From Thermotogae bacterium (lineage in GTDB: Bacteria; Thermotogota; Thermotogae; Petrotogales; Petrotogaceae), in the NCBI GenBank assembly GCA_024233675.1, contig JACKPH010000003.1, positions 186,001-250,000 on the forward strand: a stretch of DNA of 64,000 nt, in the 5' to 3' direction. Below, piece by piece: positions 50,712 to 59,653 of this stretch; the stretch's first letter is position 1, and every line of letters starts with the position of its first letter. Made by a program: the position numbers and the translations under genes. Below the pieces are notes generated by a model. It saw only the letters and a program-made list of their open reading frames with translations. It was not told where the DNA came from and did not search any database.

Positions 50712-51392
50712 ATGGGTAAAAAAATAATTATTGTGGAAGATCAGAAACATCTTGTAAGTTCTGCTTTACTTGATTATTTTAAAAAATCCGATTATTCGGT
50801 AAAACTGCTTGATATAGGTCAGAAAATTTCTCTCGAAGAAATTCATGATTTCGGCTCAAAAAATATAGTAATAGATCTCGGTATATTCTCAGACAATTTT
50901 ACAACTACTATGACAGAAGACCTAAAAAAACTCGGTTACAAAATCTATGCCTTTGTTCCGCGTACATTATGTAATGAACTTTCACTTTTAAATAATTATG
51001 ATAATTATGAAATTCTTTATTCCGGATATTCTTCAGAAAAAATGAAAAAAATTTTTGAACCCTCCGTTGAAAAAAAAGGAACTAAATTATTAGGTACTCT
51101 GATGTTTTTTTTCCTTATTATTTTTATTGCATTTTCCCTTTTAGATTCATACAGTTTTTATAAGTCGGCAAAAACAGATCAGACTTTTATACAGTATTAT
51201 TTTAACGATATAAACTACAGAATTTATCACATTATAAATTCCGATAGTTACAGCAGAGAATATATAGTAAGAGAAGGCGAAACTGTTTATTCAATATCAA
51301 AAAAACTCGGGATATCACTTTCTGAATTTCTCAGAATAAATAATCTGAAAGAAACTTCCACAATAAAACCCGGTCAGATACTTAAATACTAA
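50712..51392 (+). CDS. Membrane protein with receiver-like N-terminus and LysM domain
   Basis: This 226-residue protein has three parts. Residues 1-115 look like a degenerate response-regulator receiver: VED at 8-10 and NIVIDLG with Asp55 at the usual phosphorylation position. One membrane helix follows (about 128-148). The extracytoplasmic C-terminus is a LysM domain (YIVREGETVYSISKKLGISLSEF) that should bind peptidoglycan. No histidine kinase is adjacent. The combination is uncommon and I know no named family; function is unknown. The ATG follows AAAGGGAG. Confidence 0.8.
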   Translation: MGKKIIIVEDQKHLVSSALLDYFKKSDYSVKLLDIGQKISLEEIHDFGSKNIVIDLGIFSDNFTTTMTEDLKKLGYKIYAFVPRTLCNELSLLNNYDNYEILYSGYSSEKMKKIFEPSVEKKGTKLLGTLMFFFLIIFIAFSLLDSYSFYKSAKTDQTFIQYYFNDINYRIYHIINSDSYSREYIVREGETVYSISKKLGISLSEFLRINNLKETSTIKPGQILKY

Positions 51393-51403
51393 ACTTTTAT
51401 GTA

Positions 51404-51450
51404 AAATAAGAAACACGGATAGGATTAAATCCTATCCGTGTTTCTTATTT
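51404..51450. terminator. Long 22-bp hairpin terminator
   Basis: A perfect 22-bp stem (51404-51425 with 51429-51450) with a 3-base loop follows the LysM-protein stop; T residues in the distal arm and after it serve the plus strand, and A residues serve the minus strand. Confidence 0.85.
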
Positions 51451-51490
51451 GTTTCTTAATTTATTCTTTACAAAATCTATCGGAATTAGG

Positions 51491-51521
51491 TTTGACTAAA
51501 ATACGACAAATGTGGTAGAAT
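51491..51521 (+). promoter_or_regulatory. suf promoter with overlapping inverted repeat
   Basis: TTGACT (51492-51497), 18 bases and TAGAAT (51516-51521) lie 40 bases before sufC. TTTGAC and GACAAA (51491-51496 and 51505-51510) form an imperfect inverted repeat over the -35, in the style of an Rrf2/IscR-type operator. No Rrf2 gene is in the window. Confidence 0.55.
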
Positions 51522-51560
51522 TTAAAAAGAAATTAAGATAAAAAAAGGAGGAATTAAAAA

Positions 51561-52334
51561 ATGTCTGTACTTTTCGAAATAAAAAACTTAAAGGCAAAAA
51601 TTGTTGAAGACGGAAGAATGATACTAAATGGTGTAAATCTTACTATAAACGAGGGTGAAGTTCATGCAATAATGGGACCTAACGGTTCCGGAAAATCTAC
51701 TCTTGCCAATGTTATTATGGGAAGTTCAAAATATGAAATAACAGAAGGTGACATACTTTTCAGAGGAGAGTCTATACTCGGTCTTTCTACTGATAAAAGA
51801 GCAAAGCTCGGAATTTTTATGTCTTTTCAGGCTCCGGAAGAAATTAACGGTGTAAAAATGAGGCAGTTTCTTATGAATTCCTATAGAAATATACATGAAA
51901 ATGACGATTCAACAGCTCTTAAAATAAGCAGAAATATTACTTCATTCGCAGAAACAGTAAGTATGGATAATGAATTTCTTGACAGATATGTTAATACAGG
52001 ATTTTCCGGAGGAGAAAAGAAAAAAAGCGAAATTCTTCAGATGGGTCTTCTTAATCCTTATATAACTATTCTTGATGAAATAGATTCCGGTCTTGATGTA
52101 GATGCTTTGAGAATTGTTGCTGAATCAATTAACAAATTCAAAACAGCACAGATGGGTGTTATTATGATAACCCATTATCAGAGAATATTAAATCTTGTAG
52201 AACCGGATTTTGTACATGTATATTCTAACGGTCAGATAATTAAAACAGGTGATTTTCAGCTTGCAAAAGATATTGAAGAAAACGGTTATTCTATAGTAAA
52301 AGAACTTGCCGGTCTTACTGCGGACGGAGAGTGA
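51561..52334 (+). CDS. sufC: Fe-S cluster assembly ATPase SufC
   Basis: SufC is the ABC-type ATPase of the SufBCD scaffold that builds iron-sulfur clusters. The 257-residue protein has Walker A GPNGSGKST, the signature FSGGEKKKSEILQ and the Walker B region ITILDEIDSGLDVDAL, all characteristic of SufC rather than transporters. AAGGAGG precedes the ATG. It heads sufC-sufB-sufD-sufS-sufU. Confidence 0.96.
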   Translation: MSVLFEIKNLKAKIVEDGRMILNGVNLTINEGEVHAIMGPNGSGKSTLANVIMGSSKYEITEGDILFRGESILGLSTDKRAKLGIFMSFQAPEEINGVKMRQFLMNSYRNIHENDDSTALKISRNITSFAETVSMDNEFLDRYVNTGFSGGEKKKSEILQMGLLNPYITILDEIDSGLDVDALRIVAESINKFKTAQMGVIMITHYQRILNLVEPDFVHVYSNGQIIKTGDFQLAKDIEENGYSIVKELAGLTADGE

Positions 52335-52338
52335 TAAT

Positions 52339-53754
52339 ATGTCAAAAAACAGGGATTTTAATGTAGAAGATTTATTAATTGACCAAAACCGATTTAATTT
52401 CAGAAATCCGGAAATATATTCTTATAAATCAGTACCCGGACTAAACAAAAGAATTATAGAAGAAATTTCTTTAAATAAAAATGAACCGAACTGGATGCTT
52501 GCTCACAGAATAAAATCACTTGAAATATTTGATGTATGGAAACAGCCGCGTTTCGGAGTTGATATTTCCAAACTCGACCTTTCAAAAATAGTAGCTTATA
52601 TAAAACCAAATGCCAAAAAATCAAATTCCTGGGATGATGTACCGACTGAAATAAAAGATACATTTGAAAAACTCGGTATACCCGAAGCTGAAAGAAAATC
52701 ACTTGCCGGTGTCGGTGCTCAGTATGATTCCGAAGTTGTCTATCAGCATGTACAGAATAATCTTGAAAATCTCGGCGTTATTTTCATGGATATGGAAACA
52801 GCAGTTAAAAAACATCCCGATCTTGTAAAACAGTACTTTATGAAAGCTGTTGCTCCGACAAATCATAAATATGCCGCTTTACACGGTGCAATATGGTCAG
52901 GCGGAACTTTTCTTTATGTTCCGAAAGGGGTTAAAGTTCCTCTTCCCCTACAGGCTTATTTCAGAATGAATAATCCGGGTATGGGCCAGTTGGAACACAC
53001 TATAATAATAGCCGATGAAGGTTCTGAGGTTTCATTTATAGAAGGATGTTCAGCTCCTTTTTATAATGTTACGAATATACATGCAGGTATGGTTGAAATA
53101 TATGTTAAAAAGAATGCCAGAGTAAAATATGTTACTATACAGAACTGGAGTAAAAATACATATAATTTAAATACAAAAAGAGCTATTGTTGATCAGGACG
53201 GTATCATGGAATGGGTATCAGGTTCTCTCGGAAGCCACAAAACAATGATTTATCCTTCATCAATATTAAGAGGAAAAGGCGCTAAAACAGAGGTAAAAGC
53301 TATAACTTATGCAGGAAGTAACCAGCATATGGATGCCGGGGCCAAAGTAATGATGTTTGCTCCTTATACTTCAGCAACTGTTGATGCAAGAAGTATATCA
53401 ACAGGAGGAGGATGGGCATTTTACAGAGGCTGGCTAAAAATTTCCGAAAAGGCTAAAGGTGCTAAAGCTTCAGTTCAGTGTCAGGCATTAATGCTGGATA
53501 ATATATCCAGAAGTGATACAGTTCCTCTTATAGAAGTTTATACAGATGATGCCGATGTCGGACATGAAGCCAGAATAGGACGCATAAAGGAAGAACAGAT
53601 TTATTATCTTATGACAAGAGGTTTATCTGAATCAGAAGCTAAAGCTATGGTTGTAAGAGGTTTTGTTGAACCTTTTGCAAAAGAACTTCCTATTGAATAT
53701 GCAATTGAACTTAACAGGCTTTTAAACCTTGAAGTAGAATCAACCATAGGATAA
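52339..53754 (+). CDS. sufB: Fe-S cluster assembly scaffold SufB
   Basis: SufB is the core scaffold on which the cluster is assembled. The 471-residue protein begins MSKNRDFNVEDLLIDQ from the ATG at 52339, four bases after the sufC stop; the longer frame inside sufC is rejected. Hallmarks include ALHGAIWSGGTFLYVPKGV, FIEGCSAPFYN with the conserved cysteine, and the beta-helix core. SufC and SufD lie on either side. Confidence 0.96.
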   Translation: MSKNRDFNVEDLLIDQNRFNFRNPEIYSYKSVPGLNKRIIEEISLNKNEPNWMLAHRIKSLEIFDVWKQPRFGVDISKLDLSKIVAYIKPNAKKSNSWDDVPTEIKDTFEKLGIPEAERKSLAGVGAQYDSEVVYQHVQNNLENLGVIFMDMETAVKKHPDLVKQYFMKAVAPTNHKYAALHGAIWSGGTFLYVPKGVKVPLPLQAYFRMNNPGMGQLEHTIIIADEGSEVSFIEGCSAPFYNVTNIHAGMVEIYVKKNARVKYVTIQNWSKNTYNLNTKRAIVDQDGIMEWVSGSLGSHKTMIYPSSILRGKGAKTEVKAITYAGSNQHMDAGAKVMMFAPYTSATVDARSISTGGGWAFYRGWLKISEKAKGAKASVQCQALMLDNISRSDTVPLIEVYTDDADVGHEARIGRIKEEQIYYLMTRGLSESEAKAMVVRGFVEPFAKELPIEYAIELNRLLNLEVESTIG

Positions 53755-53765
53755 GAGGTGAAATT

Positions 53766-54974
53766 ATGAATACAGTATATGAAAAACCGACAGTTAATGT
53801 TCACGGAGATCTTTTAATGGTAGAACATATAACAGAACGTATAAATTCCGAAAAAGATTATAATAAAGATATTATTGATAATATAATAAAAAATTCTGAA
53901 AATTCAGATCTCAGTAAAATCAGACTTTTTAAATTCAGTGAATATGAAAAATTAGGTTTCCCCGTATGGAAAAGAGCAAAATTAAACGGATTTGACCCTA
54001 AAAATTATAAAAAAATTAATATTAAAACAAATTTACCTTTGATTAATACTGAAAGTGCCGGTATAGAAGCTATGGAAATTTTAGGTGTTTATGATTTTGA
54101 AGGTGCAGACAGAAAATTTGTATTAATGTCCGATGCTTTTTTTAATTCAGGATTTTATATAAACGGAAAAGATTATAACAACAAAGAAATTGTTATAAAT
54201 TATGATTTAAACGAAAATATAATAGAAAATACAATAATAAAAATGCCCGAAAATACCAATCTCAGAATAATAAGAATAATAAACGGAACTAAAAACGACG
54301 GATTTAAAAACAATGTTTTAAGAGGCGTTTTGGAAAAAAATTCTTCTCTTACAATAATAAATGTTAATATACTTGGAGAAAACGATATAAACATAGACAA
54401 TGAATTTTTTGACCTTAAAGAAAATTCTTCCCTGAATATTTTTGATTTGCATATTTCGGGTAAAATTTCCTCACCGCACATTGTTGTGAGATTTTCTGAA
54501 AAAAATGCAAAAGCAAATATAAAACCTTATTTTCTGGGATACGGAAATACAGTTACAGATATGCTTTATTTAATGAGATTTTACGGCAAAGATACTTTCG
54601 GCAGCATAAACGGTAAAGGTGTACTAAAAGACACAGCAAAATCTGTTTTCAGAGGTTTTTTAGATCTGAAGAAAGGTGCTAAGGAGGCAACTGCGGATGA
54701 ATCAGAATACACACTTGTTCTCTCAGAAAAAGCAAGAGCGGAAGCAATCCCCAGCCTTCTTGTTGACGAAAATGAAGTAAATGCCGCTCATGCCGCAAGT
54801 GTAGGAACAATTAACGAAGATAAACTGTATTATCTTATGACAAGGGGTTTTAGTACGGAAGAAGCAAAAAAACTTATTTCCATGGCTATTTTCGAACCTT
54901 TTATAGACGAAATAGAACAGCTTCATCCAGAAACCGCAGAGGTGATAAGGAATGTCATTATTTCAAAAATATAG
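53766..54974 (+). CDS. sufD: Fe-S cluster assembly protein SufD
   Basis: SufD partners with SufB. The 402-residue protein is more divergent than its neighbour but keeps the family C-terminus (SEKARAEAIPSLLVDENEVN, AAHAASVGTINEDKLYYL). Its N-terminal region before the beta-helix is variable, as usual. The start follows AGAGGTG and the 3' end overlaps sufS by 23 bases. Confidence 0.92.
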   Translation: MNTVYEKPTVNVHGDLLMVEHITERINSEKDYNKDIIDNIIKNSENSDLSKIRLFKFSEYEKLGFPVWKRAKLNGFDPKNYKKINIKTNLPLINTESAGIEAMEILGVYDFEGADRKFVLMSDAFFNSGFYINGKDYNNKEIVINYDLNENIIENTIIKMPENTNLRIIRIINGTKNDGFKNNVLRGVLEKNSSLTIINVNILGENDINIDNEFFDLKENSSLNIFDLHISGKISSPHIVVRFSEKNAKANIKPYFLGYGNTVTDMLYLMRFYGKDTFGSINGKGVLKDTAKSVFRGFLDLKKGAKEATADESEYTLVLSEKARAEAIPSLLVDENEVNAAHAASVGTINEDKLYYLMTRGFSTEEAKKLISMAIFEPFIDEIEQLHPETAEVIRNVIISKI

Positions 54975-56169
54975 AAATGATTTTCCGATTCTTGATAAAA
55001 ATAATATAATATATTTTGACAACGCAGCTACAACCCTTAAACCAAAAAGGGTTGTAGACTCTTTTGAAAAATATTACAATAACTTCAATTCAAATGTTCA
55101 CAGATCTTCTCATAAACTTTCTGCAGAATCGACAAAAATATATGAAAATTCCAGAAAAAATATAGCCGACTTTATAAATGCGGAATCAACTGATGAGATT
55201 ATATTTACAAAAGGCACAACAGAAGCATTAAATCTTATTTCTTCCTCTCTTATAAGATCTGATCTAATATCAGAAGACGAAAGTGTTCTTACAACAACGC
55301 TTGAACATCATGCAAACTTTGTAAGCTGGCAGCAGTACGGTAAAATATTCGGAAAAAATGTACATTATTATAAAAATAATAACGGTATATTTAATGAAGA
55401 TGATTTTATAAAACTAATTGATAAAAAAACTAAAGTAATAGCATTTACGGCACTTACAAACGTAACAGGTCAGGTAACAGATATAGGAAAAATAATAAAT
55501 TCAGCAAGAAATATAAATAAAAATATAATTATAGTAATAGACGGTGCCCAGTACGTTCCTCATTTTAAAACAGATGTTCGTAAATATGATATAGATTTTA
55601 TAGCTTTTTCCGGACACAAAATGTTAGGTCCTATGGGAACAGGTGTGCTTTACGGCAAAAAAAACATTTTAAAAAAACTTCCTCCATACATGTTCGGAGG
55701 AGAAATGATTGACTCGGTAACAACAGAAGATACTACATTCAATATAATTCCGTTTAAATTTGAAACAGGAACACCTGATGTAGCCGGATTTTACGGTCTT
55801 TCAGAGGCAATAAATTATATGAATGAAACAGGTACAGATAAAATACATGAAAGGGTAAAAGAATTAACTATGTATGCATTAGAAAAACTCAAAACCCTTG
55901 ATTTTCTTGATTTATACGGTACTTTGGATGAAAACCAGCATTCTATTGTATCTTTTAATGTAAAAGATATACATCCTCATGATGTTTCTCAGTTTTTAAA
56001 TGATTCCGACGGAATTGCAATAAGGTCAGGTCATCACTGTGCTCAGCCTTTTCATAAAGAACTCGGTATTTATTCATCATGCAGGGCAAGTTTTAATTTT
56101 TATAATACAGAAGAAGAAATAGATACACTTTATGATGCTCTCCTAAAAATCAGGAGGTGGTTTAAATGA
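54952..56169 (+). CDS. sufS: Cysteine desulfurase SufS
   Basis: SufS removes sulfur from cysteine to feed cluster assembly. The 405-residue PLP enzyme shows the start FDNAATTLKPKRVVD, the cofactor lysine at 223 (FSGHKMLGPMGTG), and the active cysteine at 363 (RSGHHCAQPFH). It is the group II class that works with SufU. Its stop overlaps the sufU start (ATGA). Confidence 0.96.
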   Translation: MSLFQKYRNDFPILDKNNIIYFDNAATTLKPKRVVDSFEKYYNNFNSNVHRSSHKLSAESTKIYENSRKNIADFINAESTDEIIFTKGTTEALNLISSSLIRSDLISEDESVLTTTLEHHANFVSWQQYGKIFGKNVHYYKNNNGIFNEDDFIKLIDKKTKVIAFTALTNVTGQVTDIGKIINSARNINKNIIIVIDGAQYVPHFKTDVRKYDIDFIAFSGHKMLGPMGTGVLYGKKNILKKLPPYMFGGEMIDSVTTEDTTFNIIPFKFETGTPDVAGFYGLSEAINYMNETGTDKIHERVKELTMYALEKLKTLDFLDLYGTLDENQHSIVSFNVKDIHPHDVSQFLNDSDGIAIRSGHHCAQPFHKELGIYSSCRASFNFYNTEEEIDTLYDALLKIRRWFK

Positions 56170-56600
56170 AACTTGAAGATTTATACGGGGATGTAATAAT
56201 TGATTATGCCAAAAATACAAAATTTAAGAAACATATAGAACACAATCATGAAGCTCACGGAAAAAATACTTCATGCGGAGATGAAATTGAACTTGAATTT
56301 AATTTAAACGGTGATATAATAAAAGATATTTCGTATACCGGACACGGATGTATAATAAGCCAGGCTTCAACAGCGATGCTTTGCGAAGCTCTTAAAGGTA
56401 AAAATATAAATTCCGCATTAAACATAATTAATGAAGTAATAAAAATGTCCCGGGGTGAAACATTTGACAAAAAAACAGTTGATTCACTCGAAATGTTTGA
56501 GGATATTTCAACTCTGCCTATGAGAGTAAAATGCTTTAGCCTTTCATGGCACACTGCAGAAGAAAAACTTACGGAGGTAAAAGAAAATGATGAATCTTGA
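56166..56600 (+). CDS. sufU: Zinc-dependent sulfurtransferase SufU
   Basis: SufU accepts sulfur from SufS through a zinc site rather than acting as a scaffold. The ligand set is visible: Cys37 and Asp39 (TSCGDE), Cys62 (GHGCIIS) and a C-terminal Cys near 124 (RVKCFSLSW). The insertion typical of SufU against IscU is present between the middle and last ligand. The 144-residue gene overlaps sufS by four bases and the next gene by 14. Confidence 0.94.
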   Translation: MKLEDLYGDVIIDYAKNTKFKKHIEHNHEAHGKNTSCGDEIELEFNLNGDIIKDISYTGHGCIISQASTAMLCEALKGKNINSALNIINEVIKMSRGETFDKKTVDSLEMFEDISTLPMRVKCFSLSWHTAEEKLTEVKENDES

Positions 56601-56961
56601 AAACATAAAAAAAATAGCCCTTGTAGGTGCAACAGATAATAAAGAAAAGTTCGGCTATAAAATATTTAAAAATTTAATAAATAAAGATTTTGAAGTTTAT
56701 CCCGTTAATCCTCTTAAAAAAGAAATAGAAGGATATAAGGTTTACAATTCCATAGAAGATTTAAATGAAAAACCCGAATTAATAGTTTTTGTTGTTCCGC
56801 CGAAAGTTACACTCGAATATGCAAAAAACTTTTATTCTCTTGGTTTCAGAAAATTCTGGTTTCAGCCGGGAACTGAATCAGAAGACCTTAAAAATTTTTT
56901 AAACTCAGAAGAAGATATTGAATACTCACTTATAGACTGCATAATGGTAGAAACAAACTAA
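56587..56961 (+). CDS. CoA-binding domain protein (YccU-like)
   Basis: A 124-residue single-domain protein with a Rossmann fold: IALVGATDNKEKFGYKIFKN at the N-terminus and YPVNPLKKEIEGYKVY following. It belongs to the CoA-binding family seen in succinyl-CoA synthetase alpha, but small versions have no clear role. GGAGGT lies before the ATG; the first or second Met could be used. It closes the suf operon, its stop lying in the terminator stem. Confidence 0.85.
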   Translation: MMNLENIKKIALVGATDNKEKFGYKIFKNLINKDFEVYPVNPLKKEIEGYKVYNSIEDLNEKPELIVFVVPPKVTLEYAKNFYSLGFRKFWFQPGTESEDLKNFLNSEEDIEYSLIDCIMVETN

Positions 56962-56993
56962 ACCGGACATATAAAATATGTCCGGTTTAGTTT
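56955..56993 (+). terminator. Rho-independent terminator of the suf operon
   Basis: A perfect 17-bp stem (56955-56971 with 56977-56993, 5-base loop) is followed by TTATTTG; T residues in the distal arm strengthen it. Confidence 0.9.
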
Positions 56994-56996
56994 TAT

Positions 56997-57025
56997 TTGA
57001 CTTTAACAAAATCACGTGCTATAAT
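56997..57025 (+). promoter_or_regulatory. Promoter for the zinc-finger protein gene
   Basis: TTGACT, 17 bases, TATAAT, about 54 bases before the ATG at 57079. It starts right after the suf terminator. Confidence 0.8.
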
Positions 57026-57066
57026 ATATGTAATATATTAAACAGTGTTATATATTACATATATTA
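57022..57066 (+). promoter_or_regulatory. 17-bp inverted-repeat operator
   Basis: TAATATATGTAATATAT at 57022-57038 is the exact reverse complement of 57050-57066, with an 11-base centre. It overlaps the -10 and the likely start point, the place for a repressor to act. Each arm contains two ATAT-type half repeats. The protein that binds is not known. Confidence 0.7.
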
Positions 57067-57078
57067 AAGAGGTGCTTT

Positions 57079-57978
57079 ATGAAAGGCGAATTAAATTTAC
57101 CTGGCAATTTTTCAGCAGAATGGATAAAATATGAAAACTATGTATTCAGAAATGATAATAAAGGTAATACATACATAGTACCTGAGGACGGAACATTTTT
57201 TTCCATGTACAATCCTTTTGATGTTTCGGAAGAAATTCTGACAGATATTCTCCGTATAGGAATTTCATCATTATCAGATGATAAAAATACCGATGCATTA
57301 TTACTTTTATTTGCAAAAAAATACGGTCTTTTAGGTTTTATAAGTTCTTCCGTTTATAATAAAAACATTCTTGGTGATGATTTTGTTATATTTTCCGAAG
57401 GTAATCCGGTAACAAAAGAAAAAATTATGAAAACAGAAGATTATATAAAGACATTTATTCCTTTTGCAACAGAATATGATGTTGAGATAAGAAAATATAA
57501 AAATACCGTTGATGTAATAAAATCGGAAGACTCTCCGAAATATTACGGAAAAAAACCTCTTGTTACCGATTTAATTTTTTCAAAGTTCTACTGTGAAGAG
57601 AAAAAATGGATTCTTAATTTTGCGGAAAATTTAAGCAGACATTTTGACAATATAATAACATACAGAAATACTTCTTCATTTTTAACAGAAAGTGTAACTA
57701 TAATGGGTAATGTATTTCACAGCGAAAAAATAGGTTTTACCATAGACCAGCTTGATAAAACATTCATTTCCTGGAAATTTGATTCGCTTAAAACTATAAT
57801 AGAAATAATATATGCTTTTTCAGTCACAGGAAATAAAAACATTTTAAATAAATGTAATTCATGCGGGAATTTTTTTATAGCTGCTACAGAAAGAGAAAAA
57901 TACTGCAGTCCTGCCTGCAGGAACAGAGAAAATGTCAAAAAAAGCAGGCAGCGTAACAAAAAAAGCATTACGGAATAA
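57079..57978 (+). CDS. Uncharacterised protein with C-terminal zinc finger
   Basis: The 299-residue protein ends with a treble-clef-like finger: CNSCGNFFIAATEREKYC followed by SPACRNRENVKK, giving four cysteines (CX2C...CX3C) near residues 258-280 and a basic tail that suggests nucleic-acid binding. The fingers resemble those of CGNR proteins. The N-terminal 250 residues are of unknown family. With an operator at its own promoter, autoregulation is possible but inferred. The ATG follows AGAGGTG and the stop lies in the terminator loop. Confidence 0.75.
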   Translation: MKGELNLPGNFSAEWIKYENYVFRNDNKGNTYIVPEDGTFFSMYNPFDVSEEILTDILRIGISSLSDDKNTDALLLLFAKKYGLLGFISSSVYNKNILGDDFVIFSEGNPVTKEKIMKTEDYIKTFIPFATEYDVEIRKYKNTVDVIKSEDSPKYYGKKPLVTDLIFSKFYCEEKKWILNFAENLSRHFDNIITYRNTSSFLTESVTIMGNVFHSEKIGFTIDQLDKTFISWKFDSLKTIIEIIYAFSVTGNKNILNKCNSCGNFFIAATEREKYCSPACRNRENVKKSRQRNKKSITE

Positions 57979-57995
57979 TTCCGTAATGCTTTTTA
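57959..57995. terminator. Bidirectional terminator between convergent genes
   Basis: A stem of about 16 bp (57960-57975 with 57979-57994, loop TAA) has T residues on the plus-strand 3' side and A residues on the other, and separates the zinc-finger gene from the minus-strand gene that stops at 57993. Confidence 0.85.
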
Positions 57996-58883
57996 TATTT
58001 TTATTACTTTATAATCTTCAATTTTATAAATCTCAGGTTCTTTACCTTCACAACAGACAACAAATTTAAATTCCCGAGTATTTGAAAATGCTCCCCACTC
58101 ACCGTATCTGTTCATGCATACAACAGAAATATCTCCGGATTTACCTCGTTTATCCGTAAGTTTTTTATCTAAATTTTTCACAGCTATTTCAGCTGCTTCC
58201 TGAGGTTTTTTCCCTTCTTTCATAAGCCTTACTGTCTCATAGCTTATACATCCTTTCATTAAATCCTCACCGAGGCCTGTAGCAACAGCACCGCCTGTAT
58301 CGCTGTCAGCATAAAAACCTGATCCTATTACAGGAGAATCTCCGAGTCTGCCTTCTTTTTTCATAAAAAGTCCGCTTGTAGATGTTGCCGCTATTACTGT
58401 AGAAAAATTGTCCACAGCAACTACTCCTACAGTATCATGGCCTTCATACGGTGAAAGCAGTTTTTTTGAAACATCCTCTACCCTTCTTTTATATTCATTT
58501 TCTGATTTTTCGGTTAACATATTTCTTTTTTCAAGACCCTTTTCAAGAGCATATTTTTCAGCGCCTTTTCCGGTAAGAAATATATTAAATCTTTCTTCGG
58601 AAAGATTTTTTGCAAGAATTACCGGATTTTTTATATTTTTTACAGCACCTGTCATTCCTGCTGAAAGAGTATCTCCGTTCATATAACCTGCATCGAGTTC
58701 TACATCACCGTTTTCATTCGGAAGTCCTCCGAATCCCACAGAAACATATTCAGGATTATTTTCTACTTCTTTTATTGCTTCTGTTACTGCTTCAGGGGCC
58801 TTACCTCCGTTTTTAAGTATTGATGCGCCTTTTTTTGTTCCCTCATGTGCCATTTCCCACGTAGAAATGATTCCCCATCCCAT
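57993..58883 (-). CDS. Isoaspartyl peptidase/N4-(GlcNAc)-asparaginase family protein
   Basis: An Ntn-hydrolase of 296 residues that matures by cleaving itself before a threonine. The catalytic region is GHDTVGVVAVD with the nucleophile near Thr151, and GRLGDSPVIGSGFYAD forms the substrate site. The family includes glycosylasparaginase and plant-type asparaginase; no signal peptide is present, so it acts inside the cell. It lies 44 bases downstream of cutC. The exact substrate is open. Confidence 0.88.
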   Translation of the reverse strand: MGWGIISTWEMAHEGTKKGASILKNGGKAPEAVTEAIKEVENNPEYVSVGFGGLPNENGDVELDAGYMNGDTLSAGMTGAVKNIKNPVILAKNLSEERFNIFLTGKGAEKYALEKGLEKRNMLTEKSENEYKRRVEDVSKKLLSPYEGHDTVGVVAVDNFSTVIAATSTSGLFMKKEGRLGDSPVIGSGFYADSDTGGAVATGLGEDLMKGCISYETVRLMKEGKKPQEAAEIAVKNLDKKLTDKRGKSGDISVVCMNRYGEWGAFSNTREFKFVVCCEGKEPEIYKIEDYKVIKI

Positions 58884-58927
58884 TATTTTTTCATCTGCCT
58901 TTATATATATTTAAAATAAACTTACAT

Positions 58928-59653
58928 TTATAATATTTTACCATTAGTTTTTATATTAATTTCTTTTATTATTTTTTCATCTGCTAAATTAAAATACTCT
59001 TCTTCAGAATTACCCATTCTGATATTTTTTAATGATTTTACCGGTATCTTTTTCTTGGCTGAGAAATGAATTTCTTTTACCCCTGCTGATGCTATTTCAA
59101 GAACATTTTCGGCAGATATTCCTGAACCGGCCATTATTTTTACTTCTGACCCGTATTTATCATTTATTTTTTTTATATTTTCAATTCCTTCTTCTGCAGT
59201 ATTTTTTCCCCCTGATGTAAGAATTCTTTCTATTCCTAAATTTATTATACTTTCAGCAGCCTCATATAGATTTACAGTACAGTCAAATGCCCTGTGAAAT
59301 GTCATATTTAGCGGATAAATTTCTTCAGTTATTATTTTCATTTTTTTATCATCTACATTTCCGTCTTTTGTGAGAATTCCGCAGACAAATCCGTCTATTT
59401 TATATTTTTTTATAATTTTTATATTTTTCATTATATTTTCAAATTCATACTCATTATATAAAAAATTTCCGTTTCTCGGTCTTATCATTACATATTTTTT
59501 TATTTTTATTTTATCCGCAACAGCTTCCACAAAGCCTATATCAGGTGTAAGTCCTCCGAGCGCAAGTGCTGAACAGATTTCTATTCTTTGTGCACCGGCA
59601 TTCTGAGCTATGACAGCTGAATGAAAATTTTCCACACAGATTTCTATTATCAT
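58928..59653 (-). CDS. cutC: CutC family protein
   Basis: A 241-residue TIM-barrel protein of the CutC family (MIIEICVENFHSAVIAQNAGAQRIE, NMTFHRAFDC, ILTSGGKNTAEEG). It was named for copper tolerance in E. coli, but the molecular role is not firmly known and an enzymatic function is likely. There is no Shine-Dalgarno before its ATG; instead its start overlaps the stop of a 25-codon reading frame (ATGA), which suggests translational coupling. Confidence 0.9.
   Translation of the reverse strand: MIIEICVENFHSAVIAQNAGAQRIEICSALALGGLTPDIGFVEAVADKIKIKKYVMIRPRNGNFLYNEYEFENIMKNIKIIKKYKIDGFVCGILTKDGNVDDKKMKIITEEIYPLNMTFHRAFDCTVNLYEAAESIINLGIERILTSGGKNTAEEGIENIKKINDKYGSEVKIMAGSGISAENVLEIASAGVKEIHFSAKKKIPVKSLKNIRMGNSEEEYFNLADEKIIKEINIKTNGKIL

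Noticed and set aside
52306..52338. Longer sufB start inside sufC
   Set aside because: The ATG at 52339 has a GGAGAGTG Shine-Dalgarno and gives the usual SufB N-terminus.
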